A DNA stretch of 34,043 nt from NCBI GenBank assembly GCA_045538875.1, contig JAZQEG010000005.1:1-34043 (forward strand), given 5' to 3'. Below are positions 16,003 to 22,337 of this stretch, one piece after another (the first letter of the stretch is position 1; the number at the start of each line of letters is the position of its first letter). A program made the position numbers and the translations under genes. A model generated the notes under the pieces. The model made no database searches. It was not told where the DNA came from and was given only the letters and a program-made list of their open reading frames with translations. The stretch comes from RGIG4708 sp045538875. GTDB taxonomy: Bacteria > Bacillota > Clostridia > UMGS1810.

Positions 16003-16030
16003 ATTATATCAGTATTTTAAAATTAGTCAA
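16003..16030 (-). promoter_or_regulatory. Promoter of the TPM-domain gene
   Basis: Minus strand: TTGACT (16030-16025), 16-nt spacer, TATAAT (16008-16003) with TGA in front; about 18 nt before the ATG. Confidence 0.8.
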
Positions 16031-16164
16031 TATCATATCAAAATTAAAATATATTTTAACATACAAAACTAAACAGCATTATTTGCTTGTGTATCACTAC
16101 CATTTAAACTGAAGCAAAACACTTATTTGCCAAATAAATATTTTAAATTTTTTGTAAAAAAGCC

Positions 16165-16193
16165 TTGACTTTTTGTATTATTGGTGATATACT
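16165..16193 (+). promoter_or_regulatory. Promoter of tRNA-Leu(GAG)
   Basis: TTGACT (16165-16170), 17-nt spacer, TATACT (16188-16193), 38 nt before the tRNA. Confidence 0.85.
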
Positions 16194-16231
16194 AATTAAG
16201 TCGTCGGTTGACGGAAAGTTTAAAATTGCTT

Positions 16232-16315
16232 GCGAGCATGCTGGAATTGGCAGACAGGCACGTTTGAGGGGCGTGTGTTTATGACGTGTGGGTTCAAGTC
16301 CCACTGCTCGCACCA
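16232..16315 (+). tRNA. tRNA-Leu (anticodon GAG)
   Basis: Full cloverleaf by eye: acceptor GCGAGCA/TGCTCGC, D arm with AATTGGCAGA, anticodon stem CACGT/GCGTG with loop TTGAGGG, long class II variable arm, T arm GTGGG-TTCAAGT-CCCAC, discriminator A and encoded CCA. The loop centre reads GAG, for Leu CUC/CUU codons. Confidence 0.95.
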
Positions 16316-16316
16316 C

Positions 16317-16349
16317 AAAAAACGACTTGTTAATACAAGTCGTTTTTTT
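16317..16349 (+). terminator. Terminator after tRNA-Leu(GAG)
   Basis: AACGACTTGT and its complement around a TAAT loop, followed by seven T. It separates this tRNA from the rest of the cluster. Confidence 0.9.
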
Positions 16350-16378
16350 AACCACAATTTTGTTTTACATTTTTAATA

Positions 16379-16590
16379 TATGCGGATATGGCGGAAGTTA
16401 AGTGACACCCGAAAACTTGTTTTCGAAGGTGGAACTTATGCCAAAACTTCCCAAGAGGCAAGCGCCCACATACGGCGAGCAGCCGATTGGAGGAAGTTTA
16501 CGGCTGGCAGATTTATCTGACAGTTCTAATCGTGACAAAATTTTGATGGATGTAAATGTAAAATTTAATATGTATGCGGATATGGCGGAA
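16379..16590 (+). repeat. 18-bp direct repeat flanking the structured RNA
   Basis: TATGCGGATATGGCGGAA occurs at 16379-16396 and again at 16573-16590, 194 bp apart. The second copy is the 5' end of the broken tRNA-Leu; the first leads into the structured RNA at 16382-16540. The identity is too long to be chance in this short span and suggests duplication or insertion at the tRNA 5' end. Confidence 0.8.
16382..16540 (+). ncRNA. Structured non-coding RNA candidate with pseudoknot (possibly raiA motif)
   Basis: Dense pairing can be traced by eye. A nested hairpin has TGGC 16389-16392/GCCA 16440-16443, AAGTT/AACTT, CACC/GGTG and CGAAAAC/GTTTTCG. AAACTTCC 16444-16451 pairs with GGAAGTTT 16492-16499, enclosing CGCC/GGCG. 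AGCCG 16481-16485 pairs with CGGCT 16501-16505 across that stem, which makes a pseudoknot. CGATT 16484-16488 can pair with AATCG 16528-16532, and CAGAT/ATCTG form a terminal hairpin. Local G+C is above its flanks. The layout reminds me of the raiA-motif RNA of Firmicutes, but I cannot confirm the name. A reading frame crosses it and the tRNA piece but looks non-coding. Confidence 0.6.
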
Positions 16591-16648
16591 CTGGCAGACG
16601 CGCTAGCTTCAGGTGCTAGTTGGGGCAACTCAGTGCAGGTTCGATTCC
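16576..16648 (+). pseudogene. tRNA-Leu (anticodon CAG) lacking its 3' end
   Basis: Starts as a normal tRNA-Leu: acceptor GCGGATA, D arm AACTGGCAGA, anticodon stem CTAGC/GCTAG with loop TTCAGGT (CAG), variable arm, and T arm up to GCAGG-TTCGATTCC. The 3' T-stem strand, the acceptor strand TATCCGC and the CCA end are absent. They are replaced by GTGAACCC and a CCCTT/AAGGG hairpin. Without an acceptor stem it cannot be charged. An intact tRNA-Leu(CAG) follows at 16718. Confidence 0.85.
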
Positions 16649-16717
16649 GTGAACCCTTTTTAAGGGAGTAATCAAAAACGGCTTGTGTAAATGCTAACAA
16701 CTTAAAATTTAATATTC

Positions 16718-16804
16718 GCACCTGTGGCGGAATTGGCAGACGCGCACGGTTCAGGTCCGTGTGCCAGTAATGGCTTAGGAGTTCAAATCTCCTCAGGTGC
16801 ACCA
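16718..16804 (+). tRNA. tRNA-Leu (anticodon CAG)
   Basis: Acceptor GCACCTG/CAGGTGC, D arm AATTGGCAGA, anticodon stem CACGG/CCGTG with loop TTCAGGT (CAG), long variable arm, T arm AGGAG-TTCAAAT-CTCCT, discriminator A and encoded CCA. Intact class II tRNA for Leu CUG. Confidence 0.96.
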
Positions 16805-16806
16805 TT

Positions 16807-16848
16807 AAAAAAGGGGCTGTCTTACTAAAAAGGTAAGACAGCCCCTTT
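16807..16848 (-). terminator. Strong terminator between the tRNA cluster and the accessory operon
   Basis: 16-bp perfect stem (16810-16825 with 16833-16848). On the minus strand it ends in six T, so it terminates the leftward operon (20049-16880). On the plus strand the T tract is only three, but the stem may still serve the tRNA. Confidence 0.85.
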
Positions 16849-16879
16849 GACTATAAATATAATTCTATAAACAAATAAT

Positions 16880-17551
16880 TTATAAACGGTCAATGCTTAT
16901 TTGATACTCATAAACATCTTTCACATTTGTTAATTCCTTAATAAGTAAATATTGAGCGTCGGCTTTTTTTTTAAAATACGAAATACCGCAATTCTGTATA
17001 TCAAAGTGTTTATATCCCCCGCCAACGGAACAATCATTTCCAAGCAAAATATTAAGCAGTAAAATATACAACGAATTTGTTGAAATAAATATGTTATGTT
17101 TTTTTTCAAAAATCTGATTTAAAATTTCTCTTCCCCTCTCATAAAAAAGAATAGGACTTTCCATATTAGGAATATTTAAATCGGTGATTTCTATCTCTTT
17201 ATTTCGCCATTTTGTTAACAGCTCAAAAACTTCTGGATAATTTTGTTTAACCTCAACATTTGATAAACCATGAACTACACCTAAATTTAATGGTTTGAAA
17301 CTTGGCAACTCACGGATGGGTATATTTAGATTCTTTGATATAATATCTGCAGTTTGATATGTTTGAACATTTGGAGCGTATGTTATTACTGCATTATCTC
17401 GTCGTGCTCCCATATCTTTTATTTTTTGGGAAAGTAGCTCCGTTTGATGAAGTCCTAACTCTGTCAAAGCTTCTCCATTTCCTCCATGAATATCTTTAAG
17501 ATTCTTTTCCGATTGTGCATGTCGTATGAGAATAATAGTTGTTGTATCCAA
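16880..17551 (-). CDS. Histidine-phosphatase (phosphoglycerate mutase-fold) protein, second His missing
   Basis: 223 residues. The N-terminal TTIILIRHAQSEKN (His11) is the phosphohistidine site of the histidine phosphatase superfamily, with the Arg-His and the early GNGEALTELG block in place. In active members the second catalytic His sits in a V-S-H-G-type strand end; here the matching place reads NIFISTNSLYILLL, with Thr instead of His. It may be inactive, a binding protein, or use another residue. It is the last gene of a four-gene operon and follows the NUDIX gene by 2 nt; a terminator follows. The phosphate-transfer substrate is unknown. Confidence 0.82.
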   Translation of the reverse strand: MDTTTIILIRHAQSEKNLKDIHGGNGEALTELGLHQTELLSQKIKDMGARRDNAVITYAPNVQTYQTADIISKNLNIPIRELPSFKPLNLGVVHGLSNVEVKQNYPEVFELLTKWRNKEIEITDLNIPNMESPILFYERGREILNQIFEKKHNIFISTNSLYILLLNILLGNDCSVGGGYKHFDIQNCGISYFKKKADAQYLLIKELTNVKDVYEYQISIDRL

Positions 17552-17553
17552 AA

Positions 17554-18195
17554 CTAAATGAACAGCTCCTTCTCTCCAGCAAAATAAGCTTTAGCAATCA
17601 TAAATATTTTGCCATAATAAGGATCTATTCTAGAAATAAACATGTCTTTGTTAACGCGTAGAGATATTTCTTCGATGACCTTTTTCTCCTCCGAATATTC
17701 TACACCATCAGCATAAATATAATCCTTTTTCCCAGAAAACAAATCTAGACCATCTTGTATTTTTATTTGAGCTAAACCAGTAACTTCATTGCAATCAATT
17801 GGATATTCTAACAATGGTCGATCGTCTCTATAAATGAAAGTTTCACAGAATTCTCGATTGAATATCTTTTCATCTTTGTAAACATCAAATTTGATGCCTA
17901 AATAGCATAAATCATTGTATCTAACATTTACTCCAAGCTCCTCTACTATTTCGCGCACACCATCTTCCAAACGTTCTCCTGCTTGGTAATGTCCTGCTGC
18001 AGATATATCTAAAAAATTGGGGAACGAACTCTTTTGAGCACTACGTTTTTGAAATACAATATATTCACCAGTTTCATCTTTTCTTAAGATCCAACAATGA
18101 ATAGATTTATGCCATGCACCTGTTCTATGAGCTTCTTTTTTATCTACTTTTCCTATCATAGATAGTTTTTCATCATAAATATCTATATACTCCAT
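17554..18195 (-). CDS. NUDIX hydrolase (isopentenyl-PP isomerase-like subgroup)
   Basis: 213 residues. The Nudix box GHYQAGERLEDGVREIVEEL (residues 68-87) keeps the REx2EE metal-binding core, one residue shorter than the textbook spacing. N-terminal WHKSIHCWILRK and FPNFLDISAAGH resemble the Idi/YfcD-like subgroup that acts on diphosphates linked to another group. Start ATG has an AGGAGG-like site (ataggaggttg on the minus strand). The gene lies 12 nt after the TPR gene and 2 nt before the histidine-phosphatase gene, so the pair probably acts on one phosphorylated metabolite. Exact substrate unknown. Confidence 0.9.
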   Translation of the reverse strand: MEYIDIYDEKLSMIGKVDKKEAHRTGAWHKSIHCWILRKDETGEYIVFQKRSAQKSSFPNFLDISAAGHYQAGERLEDGVREIVEELGVNVRYNDLCYLGIKFDVYKDEKIFNREFCETFIYRDDRPLLEYPIDCNEVTGLAQIKIQDGLDLFSGKKDYIYADGVEYSEEKKVIEEISLRVNKDMFISRIDPYYGKIFMIAKAYFAGEKELFI

Positions 18196-18206
18196 AAAGC
18201 AACCTC

Positions 18207-19292
18207 CTATTTTTCAACACATTGTGTTATTAATTTATTATATTCATTTCGTAATAATGCATCTTCGCTATATAATGGTATTTTCCCATATTGCTTCTTT
18301 ATTTTTTCAATTACATTCTTTGCTTTTTTTTGCTCTCCCAACTTTATTAAACATATTGCATATCCATATGTATTCTTTACAATTTCATCTATACGATTGG
18401 CACTTTCTGACTCATCAATCCCTTTCCTAAATAGGTCTTTTGCTTCACGAACATTGCCGTTAGGAGCGAATAAAATTATCTTACCCACTTGTGCATAGTA
18501 ACGCATATGTCTGTCTAATTCATGCAACTCTTTCCTTTTGATTTCACTTTCTTTAGCTTTTTGTAATGCTAGTGAGTAATCCTTTTCTTTGAAAGCTAAT
18601 TCGGATGATGCAAAGAGCAATCCTGATAATGTTAATTCCTTTGCCCTTCCTTCGTCCATGCAATTATATGCATCATATGCTTTATCTAAATAATCATGAG
18701 CAAGCTTGGGATTATTCCATCTAGACAATTCAAGTGCCATTAGATGTCTATAACCTTTACTTATTTCTTTATAAAAATTATATTTCTCCGCTAATTTTAT
18801 ACCAGACTCTATATCTTTTTCCGCATCTTTATCGCCACAAAGGACCTTTGTCCAACCCAAATCATCCAACAAAATATTAGCTAACAACAAATTATCATCT
18901 AAATGTTCTGCTGCTTTTTTTACTAATTCGCCGATCTCAATTCTTGTCTTATAACATGCTCCTATATATAAAGCTCGTCCAAGAGCTCTTCCAAACGTTG
19001 TCACTTCTCCGTATCGTTCATCTTCATACCAAGCTTTCATTGCATCGCTTAATTTCCTAGCAATGATATTATTATCCGAAATTATACTATGTAAGTTTTT
19101 TTGGTTAAACATACTTATTAATGTTAATCCGGCGGCTATCAACAGTGTTAATAGACTTATTATTACGAATACAATCCATTTTTTGTTATCATCCCATTGA
19201 AACAGGCATACAAAACCTACTATTGCCATTATATATCCTAATGGAACAGTTACCTTTTCAAAGTACTTATAAAACATTTTTATATTAATCAC
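18207..19292 (-). CDS. Membrane-anchored TPR-like protein
   Basis: 361 residues. Two membrane spans (about residues 15-31 and 38-60) are followed by a long helical cytoplasmic part with tetratricopeptide-like helix pairs (for example ELALSRWNN...AHDYLDKAYDAYN and KDYSLALQKAKESEIKRKELHE). TPR arrays usually bind proteins or peptides. It overlaps the alpha/beta hydrolase gene by 8 bp and precedes the NUDIX gene by 12 nt. I do not recognise the family; it could be the scaffold or sensor of the operon. Confidence 0.8.
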   Translation of the reverse strand: MINIKMFYKYFEKVTVPLGYIMAIVGFVCLFQWDDNKKWIVFVIISLLTLLIAAGLTLISMFNQKNLHSIISDNNIIARKLSDAMKAWYEDERYGEVTTFGRALGRALYIGACYKTRIEIGELVKKAAEHLDDNLLLANILLDDLGWTKVLCGDKDAEKDIESGIKLAEKYNFYKEISKGYRHLMALELSRWNNPKLAHDYLDKAYDAYNCMDEGRAKELTLSGLLFASSELAFKEKDYSLALQKAKESEIKRKELHELDRHMRYYAQVGKIILFAPNGNVREAKDLFRKGIDESESANRIDEIVKNTYGYAICLIKLGEQKKAKNVIEKIKKQYGKIPLYSEDALLRNEYNKLITQCVEK

Positions 19293-20049
19293 CTTCTTTA
19301 ATTATGTTTTTAATCTTCTCAATAAGCTCTTTTCTTGCGTTTACGTCCAAATAATTATGATCTGCATATGGAATAATTATTTCATTTTGATTTGTTTCGT
19401 TGTAGAAAGTTTTTATTTCATCGATACAGATAAATTGATCTTTTTGTGCTGAAATTGTTTTTATCAATCCCCCAATATGATTTATAGTCTTTACAAATTC
19501 AGAAAATATGTTTAAACCTGAAAAGAAAGTTGCGTCAGAATAAATGCCCTTTCTATATGTATATCCATATTTGACCAATTCTTCCTGTTGCCCCTTATCA
19601 AAAAAAGCATTGATTGTCGAGGGCGATGTAAAATAAGGCGAAATAAATATAACCTTTTTAAAAATATCTTGATTATGTTTTATTAAAGGTAAACTTACAT
19701 TACAACCAATACAATGTGCGATCAAAATTATTGGGGCATCGTTAAATCTTTGCCTAGCAAAATTTATAACGTCACTTAAATCTTTAACATGGTGTTCATA
19801 TTTAACTTCTCTTATATCTCCGTCACTTTCTCCCATGCCTCGTAAATCAAACCGTATAACATTATACCCTATATCTTTTAGTTCTTCTCCTATTTGATAG
19901 TATAATCTATGTGGTCCAATCCTATTGGAAGAAAAGTATCCGTGTGCAATAATAACGATAGGTTTTTTTGCTGTTTTTGATTTGTGAAGTGTACCATATA
20001 AGACTAAATTATCTTGGGTTTTTATATAACAATAGTTCAGCACAAACAC
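19285..20049 (-). CDS. Alpha/beta hydrolase with a Cys nucleophile
   Basis: 254 residues, serine-aminopeptidase-like (hydrolase_4/lysophospholipase) fold: oxyanion AHGYFSS (35-41), RFDLRGMGESDG (67-77), nucleophile elbow IAHCIGCNVSL and catalytic His231 in YADHNYLDV. The elbow normally reads G-x-S-x-G; here it is AHCIG with Cys113 as nucleophile, as in dienelactone hydrolase-type enzymes. First gene of the operon. Start is GTG at 20049 (GGAG 4 nt upstream, preceded directly by an in-frame TGA); GTG at 20043 is possible. Confidence 0.86.
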   Translation of the reverse strand: MFVLNYCYIKTQDNLVLYGTLHKSKTAKKPIVIIAHGYFSSNRIGPHRLYYQIGEELKDIGYNVIRFDLRGMGESDGDIREVKYEHHVKDLSDVINFARQRFNDAPIILIAHCIGCNVSLPLIKHNQDIFKKVIFISPYFTSPSTINAFFDKGQQEELVKYGYTYRKGIYSDATFFSGLNIFSEFVKTINHIGGLIKTISAQKDQFICIDEIKTFYNETNQNEIIIPYADHNYLDVNARKELIEKIKNIIKEGD

Positions 20050-20080
20050 TCATCTCCATTCTCCAATTATTAACAAGTAT

Positions 20081-20108
20081 ATTATATCACAAATTTTAAA
20101 TAATTCAA
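20081..20108 (-). promoter_or_regulatory. Promoter of the four-gene accessory operon
   Basis: Minus strand: TTGAAT (20108-20103), 16-nt spacer, TATAAT (20086-20081) with TGA extended -10. The AT-rich stretch from 20109 to 20289 holds nothing else I can support. Confidence 0.7.
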
Positions 20109-20289
20109 TTCAAAACAAGTAATATTTTCCAAAATTCTTGTTTTTGTACATTTTTTATATAAATTATAACATAATTTAATTCATTTATAAAACTTTTTAT
20201 TCCAATAAATTACTAAGGGTATATTACTGTCACACACATAAATATTTTATACATTAGCATATTAAAAACATTATTAACTCATATTTTCG

Positions 20290-20318
20290 TAGACTTTCCC
20301 CCTCTTCTGTGGTATTGT
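20290..20318 (+). promoter_or_regulatory. Promoter of the tyrosine recombinase, element-type
   Basis: TAGACT (20290-20295), C-rich 17-nt spacer, TATTGT (20313-20318), then GTTTGTG-like sequence and a strong GGAGG. It matches the promoter at 26074-26102 at most positions (see findings), so both genes may answer to the same regulator. Confidence 0.6.
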
Positions 20319-20351
20319 TTGTGGTTGAATAAGGAGGTAAAACGCAAATCA

Positions 20352-20417
20352 TTGACAACTCTTATATATTTTATCGGTGGTGGTAAAATAAAACTAAAGG
20401 AGTTGATTCAAAAATGA
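20352..20417 (+). CDS. Possible 21-residue leader peptide before the recombinase
   Basis: A TTG-start frame behind GGAGGT (spacing 13, long) encodes MTTLIYFIGGGKIKLKELIQK, and its TGA overlaps the recombinase ATG (ATGA). It could couple translation or be chance; the strong GGAGG at 20333 has no better partner. Low confidence. Confidence 0.25.
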   Translation: MTTLIYFIGGGKIKLKELIQK

Positions 20418-21253
20418 GAAAAATCACAAACGAACTAATACAAAAGTTTAAAAGTTATTTAATTGACGAGGAGAAGTCCTCCTCTACCTTAGAAAAGTAT
20501 ATTCGTGACATAACAGTATTTATGGAATGGTGCAAAGAAACAGAATTGAGTAAAAGTGTTGTGCTTGAATACAAGCAAGATATAGTAAAAAAATATGCTC
20601 CGGCAAGTGTAAATTCTATACTGTCATCGCTTAACAGTTTCTTCTCATATAACGAGTGGTATGACTTAAAGGTAAAAGCACTTAAAATTCAAAGACACAT
20701 ATTTGCAAGCAAGGATAAAGAACTGACAAAGGCTGAATATGAAAGATTGTTAGTTGCTGCAAAGCAAAAGAAAAACCAAAGATTGTATTACCTTATGCAA
20801 ACCATATGTGCAACAGGTATCCGTGTATCAGAACTTAAAGCTATAACGGTTTCTGCTGTCAAGTCTGGACAGGCAACAATCAACTGTAAAGGTAAAATGA
20901 GAATAGTTATCTTACCAAAGCAACTTTGTAAAATGCTAAAAGACTATATAAAAGAAAACAATATAAAAAGCGGTTCCGTGTTCGTAAGCAAAAACGGAAA
21001 ACCACTTGATAGGTCAAATATATGGTCTGATATGAAAAAGCTATGTGAAAGTGCTGGCGTGTCAAAGGATAAAGTATTTCCTCACAATCTACGCCATTTA
21101 TTTGCACGCACTTACTACTCCATTCAAAAAGATGTAGTAAGACTTGCTGATATTCTTGGTCACTCAAGTGTGAACACCACACGAATATACACAATGGAAA
21201 CAGGCGAAATTCACAGACAACAAATGCAAAAGCTTGGGCTTTTACGATGCTAA
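20414..21253 (+). CDS. Tyrosine recombinase (XerC/D-like), likely DNA invertase of the adjacent switch
   Basis: 279 residues: an N-terminal SAM-like core-binding domain (about 1-95) and a catalytic domain with Arg137 (ATGIRVSEL), Lys in NCKGKMR (159-161), HNLRH (His224, Arg227), LGHSS (His250) and nucleophile Tyr259 (TTRIYTM). All catalytic residues are present. AAAGGAG precedes the ATG. Only 10 bp after its stop begins a 24-bp inverted repeat whose partner lies 218 bp further on, around an outward-pointing promoter. Small solo recombinases next to such repeats are known invertases of phase-variable promoters in gut bacteria and Clostridioides. It could instead be the integrase of the mobile element, but its position favours the invertase role. 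Confidence 0.93.
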   Translation: MRKITNELIQKFKSYLIDEEKSSSTLEKYIRDITVFMEWCKETELSKSVVLEYKQDIVKKYAPASVNSILSSLNSFFSYNEWYDLKVKALKIQRHIFASKDKELTKAEYERLLVAAKQKKNQRLYYLMQTICATGIRVSELKAITVSAVKSGQATINCKGKMRIVILPKQLCKMLKDYIKENNIKSGSVFVSKNGKPLDRSNIWSDMKKLCESAGVSKDKVFPHNLRHLFARTYYSIQKDVVRLADILGHSSVNTTRIYTMETGEIHRQQMQKLGLLRC

Positions 21254-21263
21254 AAATAAAAAT

Positions 21264-21287
21264 ACCACATAATCGGCATTATGTGGT
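21264..21287. repeat. Left 24-bp inverted repeat (IR-L) of the invertible segment
   Basis: Arms ACCACATAAT and ATTATGTGGT around an asymmetric CGGC centre. The exact reverse complement is at 21506-21529 (centre GCCG). Two binding arms around a short asymmetric core is the layout of a tyrosine-recombinase crossover site. For leftward transcripts the hairpin is followed by a T-rich stretch and can act as a terminator. Confidence 0.9.
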
Positions 21288-21313
21288 TAAAAAAGCATAT
21301 TTTCATACATAAA

Positions 21314-21342
21314 ATTATATCACCAAAATTATATTTTGTCAA
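21314..21342 (-). promoter_or_regulatory. Consensus promoter inside the invertible segment, pointing left
   Basis: Minus strand: TTGACA (21342-21337), 17-nt spacer, TATAAT (21319-21314) with TGA just before: a perfect sigma-A consensus. In the present orientation it fires into IR-L and the recombinase 3' end. Confidence 0.88.
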
Positions 21343-21505
21343 TGGAATGCGTATAATTACGTCGAAATCAAAGTAATTTTATAAAAAATAACATAGTAAT
21401 CAGGTCAAGGGTATATTTTCATCTACCATTGACCTAAAAATCGTTGTTAAACTTCTATATTTTAGTACTATAAATTTGATTGGGCCCCTGCTAAAACCGT
21501 GAATC

Positions 21506-21529
21506 ACCACATAATGCCGATTATGTGGT
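21506..21529. repeat. Right 24-bp inverted repeat (IR-R)
   Basis: Exact reverse complement of 21264-21287. On this side the pairing extends to a 14-bp stem (AATCACCACATAAT and complement) but lacks a good T tract in the rightward direction, so reading through towards the operon is plausible. Confidence 0.9.
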
Positions 21530-21557
21530 GATTAATTTTAAGATTGGATAAATCCAT

Positions 21558-22313
21558 ATGAAAAAATTTAATAAACATATATTACATATAAAAAGAGTTA
21601 TTCATCCATTTACTCGTACATTACTGAAAGCCGCAGTGATTTTTAAATTAAAGGTAAAATATTGTGATGAAAATGAATTTAATGTCATCACAAGTAATGG
21701 TCCTGTTATCTTTTCAATAAATCATTCAAATAGACATGACTTTCCGTGTGTAAGTAACATATTGAAAAAGCATTTTGTTATCTTATCGGATGTTGGAATT
21801 CGAGGAAGTCTTGGTGGGTTGATTTGCGATTTAAACGGAGCAATATATGTAAAACGCGATGACAGAAATAGTCGTTTAGAATCTAAAATGAAAATGGTTG
21901 AAACTTTACAGGCAGGGTTTAATTTATTGATTTTCCCAGAAGGAACATGGAATTTAAGTGATAGTTTGCCTATGTTGCCTTTTCCTTGGGGAATTATTGA
22001 TATCGCCAAGCAAACAAACACACCTATTATCCCGGTTGTCATGGAATATGATTACTCTAAAAAACGGTGCCATGCCATCGTTGGAAAAGCATTGAGAATT
22101 TCAGACGAGGAATCTTTACAATCAGGATGCACACGACTTCGTGATTCTATGGCAACACTACGATGGTATTTATGGGAAGAAAAAGGAATGTCAAAACGAA
22201 ATGAAATCAGTAAAAATGATTTTAGAAAATTTATAACTATGGTAAAAAATGAATATCAGAGATTAGATCAAGAAGATGAGGAAAAATTCATATTTAATCC
22301 ATATGAACACTAA
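21558..22313 (+). CDS. PlsC-like 1-acylglycerol-3-phosphate acyltransferase family protein
   Basis: 251 residues. The acyltransferase HX4D motif is NHSNRHD (His56, Asp61), and the glycerophosphate-binding FPEGTWN is at 126-132; the ICDLNGAIYVKRDD block between them also fits the family. Such enzymes transfer acyl groups to lysophosphatidate or related lipids at the membrane. The Shine-Dalgarno is weak (GGAT). It is the first gene behind the invertible promoter and precedes two acyl-AMP ligases, so it may act on a special acyl donor rather than in housekeeping lipid synthesis. C-terminal 50 residues are charged. Confidence 0.88.
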   Translation: MKKFNKHILHIKRVIHPFTRTLLKAAVIFKLKVKYCDENEFNVITSNGPVIFSINHSNRHDFPCVSNILKKHFVILSDVGIRGSLGGLICDLNGAIYVKRDDRNSRLESKMKMVETLQAGFNLLIFPEGTWNLSDSLPMLPFPWGIIDIAKQTNTPIIPVVMEYDYSKKRCHAIVGKALRISDEESLQSGCTRLRDSMATLRWYLWEEKGMSKRNEISKNDFRKFITMVKNEYQRLDQEDEEKFIFNPYEH

Positions 22314-22337
22314 TTATACTACAAGGAGAAGATAATT

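Larger units (their letters stand above)
21264..21529. other. Putative invertible promoter segment (phase switch), now OFF
   Basis: A 218-bp AT-rich interior (21288-21505) lies between perfect inverted repeats, directly after a tyrosine recombinase gene and directly before an operon start. The only strong promoter inside points left, away from the operon; inversion would place it about 80 nt before the acyltransferase ATG. The interior has no gene. On the plus strand only a weak promoter-like pair is seen (TTAAAC 21447, 16 nt, TATAAA 21469). Confidence 0.8.

Noticed and set aside
16402..16671. 89-codon plus-strand frame across the structured RNA and broken tRNA, and a 135-codon minus-strand frame across the tRNA cluster
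   Set aside because: Both are translations of tRNA and structured RNA; no ribosome binding site or protein family fits.
16808..16850. The strong hairpin after tRNA-Leu(CAG) as an attachment site
   Set aside because: It is a simple perfect stem with a T tract on the minus strand and fits a terminator; no second copy is seen in the window.
20414..21253. Reading the recombinase simply as the integrase of the mobile element
   Set aside because: Not excluded, but it is not beside an attachment-site tRNA or excisionase, and it sits against inverted crossover-like repeats around a promoter; invertase is the better reading.
21447..21474. Plus-strand promoter (TTAAAC, 16 nt, TATAAA) inside the invertible segment
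   Set aside because: Poor -35 and no extended -10; far weaker than the minus-strand consensus promoter, though it might give basal expression.
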